DNA of 64,000 nucleotides from Haladaptatus sp. R4 (GTDB taxonomy: Archaea; Halobacteriota; Halobacteria; Halobacteriales; Haladaptataceae): NCBI RefSeq assembly GCF_001625445.1, contig NZ_LWHG01000021.1:62001-126000 (forward strand), written 5' to 3'. Position 1 is the stretch's first letter. The number at the start of each line of letters is the position of its first letter. Under the pieces are notes generated by a model. That model worked only from the letters and a program-made list of their open reading frames with translations, ran no database searches and was not told where the DNA came from. Made by a program: the position numbers and the translations under genes. Positions 18,312 through 27,218 of the stretch are shown here, piece by piece.

Positions 18312-18468
18312 GCGTTCCTACCGTTTCAGATAGCAATCAAAAAGAATATAAGTAGAACCCAATATATTAATTCCAGATGAAACCGGGGGAGAAAACCGGC
18401 ACCCGTTTGCCTCCTCTGCCGTTCGCTGTCAGTCCAATGGGTGTGACCCTGTACACTGAGGAACCATC

Positions 18469-19104
18469 ATGTACAATTTAGGAGAGACGTTCTCGGGAAT
18501 GGAGGTTAGCCCGGGGACGAACCTGCTCGTTGCTGGTCCACCGATGACCGGAAAGCGGCGTCTCACGTTCGATGTGCTCGCACATGGAGATGACAGTGGC
18601 ACGATCATCGTGACGACGAAGAGCACCGGCAAGCAGGTGTTGTCGGAATACGAATCGCGTCGCACCGACGGTGATTCTCCGATCGGTATCGTAGACTGCG
18701 TCTCGAAGCAGCAAGGAATGAATCCGGGGCGCGTAGATGGTATCGAGTTCGCATCTTCCCCCGTGGACATGACGGGCATCGGAATCAAACTCTCGGAGTT
18801 CCTCCAGCGGTTTTACGATTCGGGCGTCCGGTCGAACCGAATCGCGTTCGACTCGCTTTCGACGCTGCTGATGTACTCGAATCTGCAGACTGTCTTTCGA
18901 TTTTTGCACGTCTTTACCGGCCGCGTACAGAGTGCGGAAGCGCTCGGACTGTTCGTCATCGACTCGTCGGCACACGACGCGAAGACGATGAGCACGCTTC
19001 GGCAACTGTTCGACGGCGAGATCGAGATCCGTGAAGCGGACGGGAACGAATCGGAAGTCCGAATGAAAGGCATCGGTCCGACGACCGACTGGCAGCGACT
19101 ATAG
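18469..19104 (+). CDS. KaiC/RAD55-like RecA-superfamily protein with degenerate Walker A
   Basis: A 211-residue protein. The P-loop position reads GPPMTGKR, where an active site would need Ser or Thr after the Lys, so nucleotide hydrolysis may be lost. SNRIAFDSLSTLLMYS carries the Walker B strand with its Asp, and FVIDSSAHD follows. Haloarchaea have many such short KaiC-like proteins, some linked to signalling. No partner gene adjoins it. The function is unknown. Confidence 0.75.
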   Translation: MYNLGETFSGMEVSPGTNLLVAGPPMTGKRRLTFDVLAHGDDSGTIIVTTKSTGKQVLSEYESRRTDGDSPIGIVDCVSKQQGMNPGRVDGIEFASSPVDMTGIGIKLSEFLQRFYDSGVRSNRIAFDSLSTLLMYSNLQTVFRFLHVFTGRVQSAEALGLFVIDSSAHDAKTMSTLRQLFDGEIEIREADGNESEVRMKGIGPTTDWQRL

Positions 19105-19145
19105 AAGAGCGAATCCTTTTGCGCGCCCGTCACGTCAGTTCCCCC

Positions 19146-19556
19146 ATGCCAATCGAACGAGATGACGAACTCCGAGACGTCCTCGAACTCGACACCGTTG
19201 CGGTGGTCGGTTGTTCCTCGACGCCCGGCAAGGACGCCCACGAGATACCGAAATACCTCCGAAATCACGGGTACGACGTGATCCCCGTCAACCCGTTCGC
19301 GGACGAGATTTTCGGCCGTGAAGCGGCAGACTCGCTCGCCGACGTGGACGAGGAAATCGACATCGTGGACGTGTTCCGACCGAGCGAAGAGGTACCGGAC
19401 ATCGTCGATGCCGTCCTCGAACGGGACGACGTGGACACCGTCTGGTTGCAACTCGGAATCCGTGACGACGAAGCAGCAAAACGGGCGGAGGACGCCGGAA
19501 AACGCGTCGTCCAGGACCGCTGTATGAAGGTCGAACACGGTCGGCTGATTGGATAA
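19146..19556 (+). CDS. CoA-binding domain protein (YccU-like)
   Basis: A 136-residue Rossmann protein from ATG 19146. VAVVGCSSTPGKDAHEIPKYL and VIPVNPFADEIFG are the nucleotide/CoA-binding signature; DRCMKVEHGRL closes the domain. Related bacterial proteins bind CoA; their role is not established. It is convergent with the PhoX-like gene. Confidence 0.87.
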   Translation: MPIERDDELRDVLELDTVAVVGCSSTPGKDAHEIPKYLRNHGYDVIPVNPFADEIFGREAADSLADVDEEIDIVDVFRPSEEVPDIVDAVLERDDVDTVWLQLGIRDDEAAKRAEDAGKRVVQDRCMKVEHGRLIG

Positions 19557-19601
19557 AAACGGGGGGAACTCCCTCGTCCTACTCCTCGGAACTCCCTCGC
19601 C

Positions 19602-21659
19602 TTATTCCGCTGGTTCGTAAACGTACAGACAGTCGTTGCTGTACGACCGGCCGAACTTATCCGCGTCCTCACAGCAGAGCACGCGACCGTCGTCCATCAC
19701 GTTGACGTTGTCCACGTTGATGAGGGCGTCGTCGGCGATGTCCGCCGGGTCGCTGGCGTCCGGGCCGACGATGACGGGTTCGAGCGTCGAGACGTTGTAG
19801 TCGTCTTCGAGTTCGGCGCGGTAGACGACACCGCCATCGACGCGGTCCAGTCGGATATCGCCCAACGTGTCCGCGAGCGCGTCGTTGAGCGCGGAGATGG
19901 CGAAGTAGACGTAGTCGCCGGGTTTCGCGCCGTCCTTGCTGTCGACACCCTCGGCTTTGTTGAACTCGATGGTCGCGCCGATCTCCTTGGCGGCGGCGCG
20001 GGTTTCGAGGAACGGAACCTTCCGGAGGTCGTCGTCCACGCCGTCCGGCCCGTCGCTCTCGTACTGTTTCGCCCACTCGACGATCTGCTCGTTCGTGATG
20101 TAGTTCCGGTTGCCGTTCTCGACGACCGCCTTGTCCGCCTCTTCCAGTGCCGCGTCGAGGTCGTCCTCCCAGTCGGTGTCGGCGTGGGTTTCGAGGTAAT
20201 CGACCTGCGTGACGTCGTCGTACTCGGCGATCCACTCCTCGACTTCGTAGTTGGCGGCGTGACCCAGTTCCAGCCATTCGAATTCTAGGTCCACGTCGGC
20301 TGGCGGGTTTTTCTTCGCGGCGTCCGCGTTGGTCACTTTGGGCGCGTACAGCGTGCCTGCGACGTTCATCGGGTCGCAGTAGCCGTCGATCTCCTCGTCG
20401 GCGACGAACTTGTAAATCCCCTTGCTGTCGCCATCCGAACAGCCGTACACCGTCCGTTTGTCGCTCTGGATGTCCGGACACTCCCACGAGGCGCGGCCCA
20501 TCACGTAGTATTTGATCGGCTGTGGCGTCTCGGCCGCCGGGTCGCGATAATCCACGAAGTAGCCGTAGCGGTACGGGTTCGGGTAGACGTCCCCGATGGG
20601 AGTCATCGTGTTCTTCCCGTCGGAGGATTCGTCCACCGCGAGCGAGGTCTGATCGACGCGCTCCGCGCCGAGATAGTACGCGAGAAATTCGAGTCCGGTC
20701 AACGCCCAGTAGCCTTGAACGCCCCACGATTCGTCGCCGTAGTAGTCGTCGATGGCTTCCTGAATCCCGTTCGGGTTCGGTCGGTTCCAGAATTGGCAGC
20801 CTCCGATGAGGTTCGTTCCGGTGCCCTTCTCCACGATGTCACCCACCGTGGCGGTCAGGGAAACACGGGGCTGTGCGTAGTTTTCCTCGGCGGATATCAT
20901 CGTGTTCCACGGGGAGGTGTCGCCGTAGCAGTTGATCCGCGTTCCGCCCAATTCGCGCAACTGCTCGGTGTTCGCGAGGTTGATGGCGTTTTCGAGGTCC
21001 GCGTCCCATTCCCCGTCCTCGCCCCGTCTGAGCGGAATACGGGAGACGTTTCCGGGGCTGTTCTCCCAGTTCGTGAACAGGTAGCCCTCGGTTCCGTCCT
21101 CGTTCGTCGGGATGAACTGGTTGCAGTCCGGGTTCGATGCGGTATCTCCGTACTGCGTCCCGGCGAATTTCTCCTGGGTGATGTCCCACCCGTCGGGGGT
21201 CTGTGAGACGCCGAGGCGTTCGGTTCCGCCGTTGATCCGGTCTTCCTCCTGTGCGATGAAAGTGAACTCCCCGTCCGCACCGCGAATGGTTCCTTGTTCC
21301 TCGTTCGTCTGCGGCGTGGATAGTTCGGAAAAGTCGTCGTTGGTTCCGTCCATCGAGAACTGGAACCCCTTGAAGTATCCCATCCCTGACCGGTTGTACG
21401 GTGCGGGGTTGTCGCGGCTCGGGTGCTGGAGGCTGAACATCGGCGTTCCGTCGTCGAACACGAACGGCCCGGTCACTTCCGCGCCGAACGCGGTCGAGGA
21501 GAAGCGCTTGAGGCTCCCCTTCACGTAGGGCGCTTTCGGCGTGTCGTCGTCCTCTGGCGGTTCGGTGCTCTCGATCGCTATCGCTTGCGGTGAAACGCTC
21601 GCTCCCAAGGCGGCAGCGGCGGACGTGGCCATCAGTTTGCGTCGGGTGAACTCGACCAT
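19602..21659 (-). CDS. PhoX-like (DUF839) Tat-exported phosphatase family protein
   Basis: A 685-residue protein from ATG 21659. TRRKLMATSAAAALG is a Tat signal, cleaved near AIA. The long beta-propeller-like body has DUF839/PhoX features, including NCYGDTSPWNTMISAEEN (about residues 250-267), SAEENYAQPR and a C-terminal GRVLCCEDADKFGRS. PhoX enzymes are calcium/iron-dependent phosphatases acting outside the cell on phosphate esters. Active-site assignment in this member is not certain. The promoter side is AT-rich (attataaatt at about 21693-21703), consistent with a regulated single gene. Confidence 0.8.
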   Translation of the reverse strand: MVEFTRRKLMATSAAAALGASVSPQAIAIESTEPPEDDDTPKAPYVKGSLKRFSSTAFGAEVTGPFVFDDGTPMFSLQHPSRDNPAPYNRSGMGYFKGFQFSMDGTNDDFSELSTPQTNEEQGTIRGADGEFTFIAQEEDRINGGTERLGVSQTPDGWDITQEKFAGTQYGDTASNPDCNQFIPTNEDGTEGYLFTNWENSPGNVSRIPLRRGEDGEWDADLENAINLANTEQLRELGGTRINCYGDTSPWNTMISAEENYAQPRVSLTATVGDIVEKGTGTNLIGGCQFWNRPNPNGIQEAIDDYYGDESWGVQGYWALTGLEFLAYYLGAERVDQTSLAVDESSDGKNTMTPIGDVYPNPYRYGYFVDYRDPAAETPQPIKYYVMGRASWECPDIQSDKRTVYGCSDGDSKGIYKFVADEEIDGYCDPMNVAGTLYAPKVTNADAAKKNPPADVDLEFEWLELGHAANYEVEEWIAEYDDVTQVDYLETHADTDWEDDLDAALEEADKAVVENGNRNYITNEQIVEWAKQYESDGPDGVDDDLRKVPFLETRAAAKEIGATIEFNKAEGVDSKDGAKPGDYVYFAISALNDALADTLGDIRLDRVDGGVVYRAELEDDYNVSTLEPVIVGPDASDPADIADDALINVDNVNVMDDGRVLCCEDADKFGRSYSNDCLYVYEPAE

Positions 21660-21945
21660 GCAAGCGGTGGTTTTCAATAGGAACTACATGTAAATTTATA
21701 ATAGGAGTATGTGAGATATGGCTTTCTCACGACCGAACTGGGAGTTATGTACAGATTATGCTGACACTGTCACCAGGAGGACTTTTTCGCCTCGAAACTC
21801 GATTTTTTCGACCGTCGGGGAGTTCCTCGAACGGTTGGCACGGGAACCCGTACCGATTACCGTCTATTGAGTACGATATGGTATCGAATCAGAGAAAAGT
21901 TGCGTGTAAATAGCGAGACATCGTGGAATCGGAAGTTCGGTGCGC

Positions 21946-22362
21946 TCACTCCATTCCCATCCCTGCCGCGCCCGTACGGATTTCCTCCGCGCGCTTTCGA
22001 ACCGTTTCGATGTAGCGCTCGATTTCCGGCGGGCGCTTGCCGTAAAACGATGCGACCCAGTTCAGGTCGGTGTAGGGCTGTGTGAGAAAGTACGCGGCCA
22101 ACGTGTCGCGTCCAGCCTGAATGATTTCCGGCGGAACGCCGCGGTCACCCGTTCCCTCCTCCTGGAAGCCGTTCACGTCGAAGTACACGTCGGCGTACAG
22201 TTCCGCCGAGTCCGGGTCGTCGAACCGAACTCCTCGATGGTCAGGTGCTTCGAACCGATACTGCGTCCCGTTCCCGTCCGCCCCGTCCACCGTGACGATG
22301 CGGACGCCCAATAGGTACTCCCTGTGCACTTGCGGAATCCCGCTCTCGTTGGTCTGCGACAT
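21946..22362 (-). CDS. DUF5820-like haloarchaeal protein
   Basis: A 138-residue protein from ATG 22362. It has no membrane segment or signal. Features are REYLLGVRIVTVDG, a hydrophilic middle, DVNGFQEEGTGDRGVPPEII, and a C-terminal helix after LNWVASFYGKRPPEI. It matches a conserved haloarchaeal family of unknown role, as far as I can recall. It sits downstream of cysteine synthase, 149 bases apart. Confidence 0.7.
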   Translation of the reverse strand: MSQTNESGIPQVHREYLLGVRIVTVDGADGNGTQYRFEAPDHRGVRFDDPDSAELYADVYFDVNGFQEEGTGDRGVPPEIIQAGRDTLAAYFLTQPYTDLNWVASFYGKRPPEIERYIETVRKRAEEIRTGAAGMGME

Positions 22363-22511
22363 GGCTGTATTGTCCCGCGAGAACCGATATTCGTCGGCTA
22401 CTCGCTGTCGGATGCGAGAACGAACGGGGATTAGTAGCTTCGTAATTTCACTATATACCGGTACGGAGAATAGGGTATAGAAACGCGTAGGATACCGAAA
22501 CCGCGTTTCGG

Positions 22512-23492
22512 TTATCCTTCCCACTCCGTGAACGACCGATAGATTCCCTTGGAGAGATAGCGTTCGCTGGAATCCGGGAAGATGGTGACGACGGTGTCGG
22601 CGGGCGCGTCGATTTCCCCGTCCCTTATCTTTTCGGCGACTTGCCGTGCCGCGACGCTCGCCGCACCGGCCGAGGAACCGACGAGGTGTCCTTCCTCGCG
22701 TCCGAGCCGTTTCAACTCGTCGTGTGCGGATTTATCGGGCACTTGGATGACTTCGTCCACGAGGTCGGGGTCGAACAGTTCGTTCGTCGAGGTGTCGTGC
22801 GTTCCGATCCCCTCGATTTTGTACTCCTCCTCCGGGACGTCGGCCCCCTTGGTGGTGGAGTACAGCGACCCTTCGGGTTCGACGGCGGCGACGTAGGTGT
22901 CGGGGTTCTGGTCGAGGGCGTACTTCGCCATCCCCATCAGCGTCCCCGCGGTGCCACACCCGGCGACGACTGCACCGATATTACCGTCCAGCGCCTCGTA
23001 CAGTTCCGGTCCCGTCGTCTCGTAGTGTGCTTCGACGTTCAGCGGGTTACCGAACTGCTGTGGGACCACCGCGTTCGGCGTCTCCTCGGCGAGTTGATAC
23101 GCGCGTTCGATCGCACCGCCCATGCCGTCCGACGTCGGCGTGTTGATGACTTCCGCACCGAGCGCGGCCATGAGTTGTTGTTTTTCCTTGCTGAACCGTT
23201 CGGGGACGACGAACACGGCGTTCACGTCGAGTTGCCCCGCCGCGACGGCGAACCCGATTCCGGTGTTCCCGGCGGTCGGTTCGATGACCGTTCCGCCCGG
23301 TTCGAGTTCGCCGCGTTCGAGCATCTGCTCGATCATGTACTTCCCGATGCGGTCCTTGACGCTCGCGCCGGGGTTGAACGATTCCAACTTCGCGTATACG
23401 GGTACTTCGTCCGGAGCGGCGTGAACGCGGACGAGCGGCGTCCGCCCGACCGTGTCGAGCACCGAATCGAGTGGCTCCCGATGTGTGGTCAT
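22512..23492 (-). CDS. cysK: PLP-dependent cysteine synthase family protein
   Basis: A 326-residue protein. SFNPGASVKDRIG carries the PLP lysine, EPTAGNTGIG the substrate-binding loop, and GCGTAGTLMG the phosphate-binding loop of O-acetylserine sulfhydrylases. EGHLVGSSAGA follows near the end. It makes cysteine from O-acetyl- or O-phosphoserine and sulfide. Cystathionine beta-synthase is an alternative, but no CBS regulatory domain is present. The next gene upstream, 54 bases away, is a small coiled-coil protein on the same strand. Confidence 0.88.
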   Translation of the reverse strand: MTTHREPLDSVLDTVGRTPLVRVHAAPDEVPVYAKLESFNPGASVKDRIGKYMIEQMLERGELEPGGTVIEPTAGNTGIGFAVAAGQLDVNAVFVVPERFSKEKQQLMAALGAEVINTPTSDGMGGAIERAYQLAEETPNAVVPQQFGNPLNVEAHYETTGPELYEALDGNIGAVVAGCGTAGTLMGMAKYALDQNPDTYVAAVEPEGSLYSTTKGADVPEEEYKIEGIGTHDTSTNELFDPDLVDEVIQVPDKSAHDELKRLGREEGHLVGSSAGAASVAARQVAEKIRDGEIDAPADTVVTIFPDSSERYLSKGIYRSFTEWEG

Positions 23493-23546
23493 GCGGCAAA
23501 AAATGACGGGAGGGCTGTTAGTCGTTATTATGTCCGTCGGCGAGCC

Positions 23547-23855
23547 TTACGTGCTCGCTTCGACCGTCTCGTCCGTCCCGTCATTCGATTCGTCGTTCGA
23601 TCCGTCGCTCGATTCGGACGACTCGATGTCGGCCAGCACTTCGTCCACGTCGATACCCTCCTCGCGGGCCAACGCTTCGATGAGCGCACGCTGATGTGCG
23701 TTTTCGGTTTCGAGCTTTTCGACGCGCTCGTTCGTCGTCTCCAGCGTATCGCGCATATCCTGTATCTGCTCGCGCAGTTCGTTGAGTTTGGCGTACAGTT
23801 TCTCCGCCGTTTCGGCGACCGTCTGAAGCTTCTTGGCCGTGCTTCCTAGACCCAT
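23547..23855 (-). CDS. DUF5798-like small coiled-coil protein
   Basis: A 102-residue protein. Residues about 8-60 form a heptad-patterned coiled coil (KLQTVAETAEKL to RVEKLETEN) and the tail is Asp/Ser/Glu-rich. A conserved haloarchaeal family of unknown function is the best match. Its gene shares strand and neighbourhood with cysteine synthase. Confidence 0.75.
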   Translation of the reverse strand: MGLGSTAKKLQTVAETAEKLYAKLNELREQIQDMRDTLETTNERVEKLETENAHQRALIEALAREEGIDVDEVLADIESSESSDGSNDESNDGTDETVEAST

Positions 23856-24189
23856 ACACCGCCGTTCGTTCCGAGGTAATGTGGGTTTTCCGACTCAAGC
23901 AAGGAAGTGCAGCCAACCCAAACTGGGAGCATATTCGACCATATTCGCGTGGTACTGGGCGTTATACCTCGGTATGGCGTCGAAATGGAGATTTTCGTAT
24001 CGGGAAACGCGGGGCGTCTGTAACGCTCGACGGCTATCGCCGACGATTTCGTTCGTCCCGTTCGACCTCCCAAAAGGAAGGCTTGGAACAACCAACTCAA
24101 CCGATAGTGGTCGCTTTGTCGTCGACAGCGGAGCGTTACCGACTGACAGTCGGCCTATAACAAAGTGACGTGAGGGTGAATGTGTTTCC
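23856..24189. other. intergenic region, no gene supported
   Basis: Divergent space between the coiled-coil protein and a membrane protein gene. Several short frames exist on both strands but none has coding character. Promoters for the two flanking genes are presumably here. Confidence 0.5.
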
Positions 24190-24522
24190 GTGTTGCCGAA
24201 CGCCATCGCTCGATCGTGGTCACACGTTTCCGCTCCGCTGCTAGCCGCCGTGCTAGGAGTGATGCTCGGCGACGTGGTGACGACCGGCGTCGGCCTTCGA
24301 CTCGGTTTGAACGAGGGGAACCCGTTCGTCGCACACCTGTTAGGGGAGATGGGTCTCCTCGGATTGTTACTTCTCAAGGGAGCGACGGTCGTCCTCCTGA
24401 TCGTCCTTTCGGGATGGACGCGCCGTTCCCGTCGGACGTTCCGACTCGGGAGTTTCGTCTATCTCGTCGTCGGGTTGTTGGTCGTCTGTTCGAACCTCGT
24501 GGCCATCGTCACGGTCGGCTAA
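24190..24522 (+). CDS. small three-helix membrane protein (DUF5658-like)
   Basis: A 110-residue protein from GTG 24190. Three hydrophobic segments: LLAAVLGVMLGDVVTT, LLGLLLLKGATVVLLIVL and LVVGLLVVCSNLVAIV, with the NEGNP motif between the first two. DUF5658-like proteins share that NEGNP-type loop; their function is not known. It is followed by the SRP RNA gene. Confidence 0.6.
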   Translation: MLPNAIARSWSHVSAPLLAAVLGVMLGDVVTTGVGLRLGLNEGNPFVAHLLGEMGLLGLLLLKGATVVLLIVLSGWTRRSRRTFRLGSFVYLVVGLLVVCSNLVAIVTVG

Positions 24523-24602
24523 CGTCGTTCCAGTCGGGTAAGTTTCGGCACGAAACGGGAAACGGGAACCGCGGATCACGAAACACGAAACCCGAAAGGC
24601 CC

Positions 24603-24609
24603 TTAAGGC
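24603..24609 (+). promoter_or_regulatory. TATA-like box for SRP RNA
   Basis: ttaaggc lies about 30 bases before the estimated 5' end of the RNA, the spacing of an archaeal promoter. Confidence 0.35.
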
Positions 24610-24632
24610 GGTGTGGTTTACTGTGAAGTGGA

Positions 24633-24928
24633 CTAGGTTGGGCAGTTAGGCCCTGCTCTTCGCCCGCGCTATGGTCTTGAGCGGGAACCGAACTCCGGAC
24701 ACGTCCGGTCAGACCGAGCCGGGCCCCGGAAGCCAACGCAGAAGCCTCGTCCTGCGGGGCCAGCGGTCTGCGGCGAACACTCGCAGGAGTGTCTCGGCGC
24801 AGTTAGTCGGTGGCAATCCGTCAGGCACGGAAGTGAGCAGCGGACCATCGAACAGCTGTCGCTCGTAGGATCGCGGGGTGGAGGAGGCAACAGGGATTCC
24901 CCGGTTCGGAACGCCGGGCAACTCCGGC
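24633..24928 (+). ncRNA. ffs: signal recognition particle 7S RNA
   Basis: The 5' domain reads ggttgggcagttaggccc with its hairpins, and the helix-8 SRP54-binding region reads ccgtcaggcacggaagtgagcagcgg (about 24817-24842), including the conserved ggaa and agcag asymmetric-loop bases. The 5' ggttg (24636-24640) can pair with caact near 24919 to close helix 1. The length of about 296 nt fits haloarchaeal 7S RNAs. Ends are estimated from pairing and may be off by ten bases. Together with SRP19 and SRP54 it targets nascent membrane proteins. Confidence 0.9.
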
Positions 24929-24974
24929 CGTCCACATTCATATCGCATTCTTCCCGAAGAGCTGAGAAGCCGTT

Positions 24975-25865
24975 CTACTCGTTCATCCGCGACGCCCGGA
25001 TTCCCCACGTATCGAGCATGCTATCCACGAACACCTTCGTCCAGCGGGCGCGCTTTTTCGGTTTTACGTCGTCCTGCGTGACCTCGAAGAGACACGAGGG
25101 AGTGTCGCGGTCGGCCCGCATCTTGTTGACGAGCATCGGTGTGCGGGCGTACTTCGTCTCGGTCAGGGGCGTGGAGACGAAGTCGTACACGTCGGAGTAG
25201 CCGGTGACGTACTCGTCGTTCAGCCGTTTGACGGCGTTGCCGACGCTGTTGACGATTTTCGGGTGCTTCGACCTGAGTACGTTCTGACCTACGCCGTCGT
25301 CACCCTCCCGTTCGAAGATTCCCTTCGAACTGTGGAGGTCGATGAACACGTCGGGGTCGTAGTCGCCGATGGCCGCCCAAATTTCCCGTGCGAGCGCGTT
25401 CTTCGGCGGGTCGCCGATGGGGAACTGCCGGTTCAAATCCATCTCGCCCGGCCATTCTCGTCGCTCGTGTCGTACCCCTCGGACATTCGCCTTGGGGAGA
25501 ACGATGAGCGTCCCGGCGTCGATGTCCCACGTTCGGATGTCCTCCGCGGCCCAGTAACCGCTCTCCTCGTTTCCGTGCATTCCGCCTTCGACGTACGCGG
25601 TCGGACCGGACGTGCCCGAATTGATTTCGTAGATGATCGTTTCCTGTTTCGTTCCCTTCCGAATCAGGGACGTCCTCACGGTCCGTTCCCCCGTCGTCGA
25701 GGACGTCGCCGTGCTCGTCTCGGTCGTTTCGGTCGTTTCCCTGTTCGACGTCGTCCTCCCCGCGGCCCGGTTCTTCGAATCGCCAGCACAGCCAGCGAGG
25801 GCGAGGGTACCGCCGACGGATACGGACCCGACGGTCGAGAGAAAGGCTCGTCTCCTATCGTTCAT
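24975..25865 (-). CDS. exported AspA/M14-like zinc carboxypeptidase-family lipoprotein
   Basis: A 296-residue protein. DRRRAFLSTVG with a lipobox ALAGC makes it a Tat lipoprotein, followed by a Thr/Ser-rich linker. The catalytic domain resembles succinylglutamate desuccinylase/aspartoacylase: GGMHGNEESG gives the His and Glu zinc ligands, DLHSS the second His, and CLFEVT the general-base Glu. Intracellular relatives cleave N-acyl amino acids; the extracellular substrate here is unknown. It is the first gene after the SRP RNA, on the opposite strand. Confidence 0.8.
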   Translation of the reverse strand: MNDRRRAFLSTVGSVSVGGTLALAGCAGDSKNRAAGRTTSNRETTETTETSTATSSTTGERTVRTSLIRKGTKQETIIYEINSGTSGPTAYVEGGMHGNEESGYWAAEDIRTWDIDAGTLIVLPKANVRGVRHERREWPGEMDLNRQFPIGDPPKNALAREIWAAIGDYDPDVFIDLHSSKGIFEREGDDGVGQNVLRSKHPKIVNSVGNAVKRLNDEYVTGYSDVYDFVSTPLTETKYARTPMLVNKMRADRDTPSCLFEVTQDDVKPKKRARWTKVFVDSMLDTWGIRASRMNE

Positions 25866-25937
25866 ACCGGCAGATAATTCCCGAACTACTTCAACGCTAT
25901 TTCATGACCGTTGAAATTTATAAAAAGTCAATCGGTC

Positions 25938-26819
25938 TCAGTCTTCCGAGAGAACGGCCAACTCCGAGGGGTTCGAGATCTCGATTCCGCCCGCGAGGTT
26001 GCGGTACGGGTACGGGATGTCGATTCCCTCCGCGTCGAAGCGTTCCTTGACCGCGGTGACGTACTCCCCGCGCGTTTTCACGAAGTCACTGCGCTTCGGG
26101 TCCGAAATCCAGAAGCGGGATTTGAGACCGACCGAGGAGTCCCCGAGTTCGGTGAGCCGAACGGAGGGCTCCGGGTCGTCCAGAATCTCGTCGTGCTTTC
26201 GAGCTTCTTCGAGGATTATCTCGGTCGCTCGGTGGATGTCGTCGTCGTAGCCGATACCGAACAGGAACTGGACGCGAAGCTTGTCCTTGGCGACGGGGTT
26301 TTTGATGACGCCATCGGTCAGCACCGAGTTCGGCACGGTCAACAGTTCGTTGTCGAAAGTCCGGATGCGCGTCACGCGGAGGTCGATGTCCTCCACGATA
26401 CCCGAGTAACTGTCGCCGTCCCACTCGATCCAGTCGCCGATCTTGAACGGTTTGTCCGTGAAGATGAACACGCCAGCGACGAAGTTGGCGATGATGTCCT
26501 GCAGGGCGAAGCCGACTGCCAACGTCGCTGCGGCGGCGATGGTAGCGAGTGCGGTCAGGATGTTCCCGTAGTCTGCGAGGGCGAACGCGATGCCGACAGC
26601 AGCGAACAGCACCGCGAACTGGGTGACTTTGGTGAGCGGGATTTTGACGCTCTCGTCGTACCCCTGTCTGTCGAGCAGTCGTTTGACCACCGGAATGACG
26701 AAGATACGGCCGAGCAGGTAGAGGACGACGAACGAGACGACGAAGTAGATCGCCTGCGTCACCGCCATCGCATACCCCGCTTCCATCATATCTTTCAGGA
26801 ACGGGAGGGGCTTTACCAT
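25938..26819 (-). CDS. MscS-family mechanosensitive channel
   Basis: A 293-residue protein with three or so N-terminal helices (about 15-40, 62-85, 88-120) and the pore-lining helix with Ala/Gly pattern LATIAAAATLAVGFALQDI. The beta domain signature FKIGDWIEWDG follows at about 127-137, then the alpha/beta C-terminal vestibule. It opens under membrane tension to release osmolytes. Its start overlaps the stop of the upstream CRM gene (TGATG). A second MscS gene lies at 39.9 kb. Confidence 0.88.
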   Translation of the reverse strand: MVKPLPFLKDMMEAGYAMAVTQAIYFVVSFVVLYLLGRIFVIPVVKRLLDRQGYDESVKIPLTKVTQFAVLFAAVGIAFALADYGNILTALATIAAAATLAVGFALQDIIANFVAGVFIFTDKPFKIGDWIEWDGDSYSGIVEDIDLRVTRIRTFDNELLTVPNSVLTDGVIKNPVAKDKLRVQFLFGIGYDDDIHRATEIILEEARKHDEILDDPEPSVRLTELGDSSVGLKSRFWISDPKRSDFVKTRGEYVTAVKERFDAEGIDIPYPYRNLAGGIEISNPSELAVLSED

Positions 26820-27064
26820 CAGTGGAACACCGCCGTGTTCCCGCGTGTTTCGATGAGTTTGGCGCTCACCTCGTCAGCCAGTTCCTCCGCGAGTTCGTCG
26901 GTCGAGGTGCCGCCGCGAGCCGCCCGAAGGAATTTCACCTTGACGAGTTTCTCGTTCTGCAGTTGTCCTTTCAACTCCTCGGTGACCGCATCGAGTCCGC
27001 TCTTGCCGACCCACACCGTCACGTCGAGGTCGTGTGCCTCCTTTCGCAACTCCTGATTGCTCAT
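26819..27064 (-). CDS. YhbY-type CRM-domain RNA-binding protein
   Basis: An 81-residue protein from ATG 27064; the open frame upstream is not coding. It contains the CRM fold: ELRKEAHDLDVTVWVGKSG, then LKGQLQNEKLVKVKFLR and the RGNTAVF end. Bacterial YhbY associates with the pre-50S ribosome, so ribosome assembly is likely. One-base overlap with MscS. Confidence 0.87.
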   Translation of the reverse strand: MSNQELRKEAHDLDVTVWVGKSGLDAVTEELKGQLQNEKLVKVKFLRAARGGTSTDELAEELADEVSAKLIETRGNTAVFH

Positions 27065-27218
27065 AAGTGCCGAATAGTTTGGCGCGACCGACTTTAAAGC
27101 TTGCAACCAACACGTCGGGTTTCGTCGCTGGACCATAAAATCAATCGAGGGAGACAATATCACACACTCGCTTGCGGGTTTCAACACCTTTGTATCGAAT
27201 GAATCCAGATGTCCGAGT

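Noticed and set aside
22641-23849. 402-residue open frame antisense to cysteine synthase
   Set aside because: Antisense shadow; no domain and opposite a well-supported enzyme.
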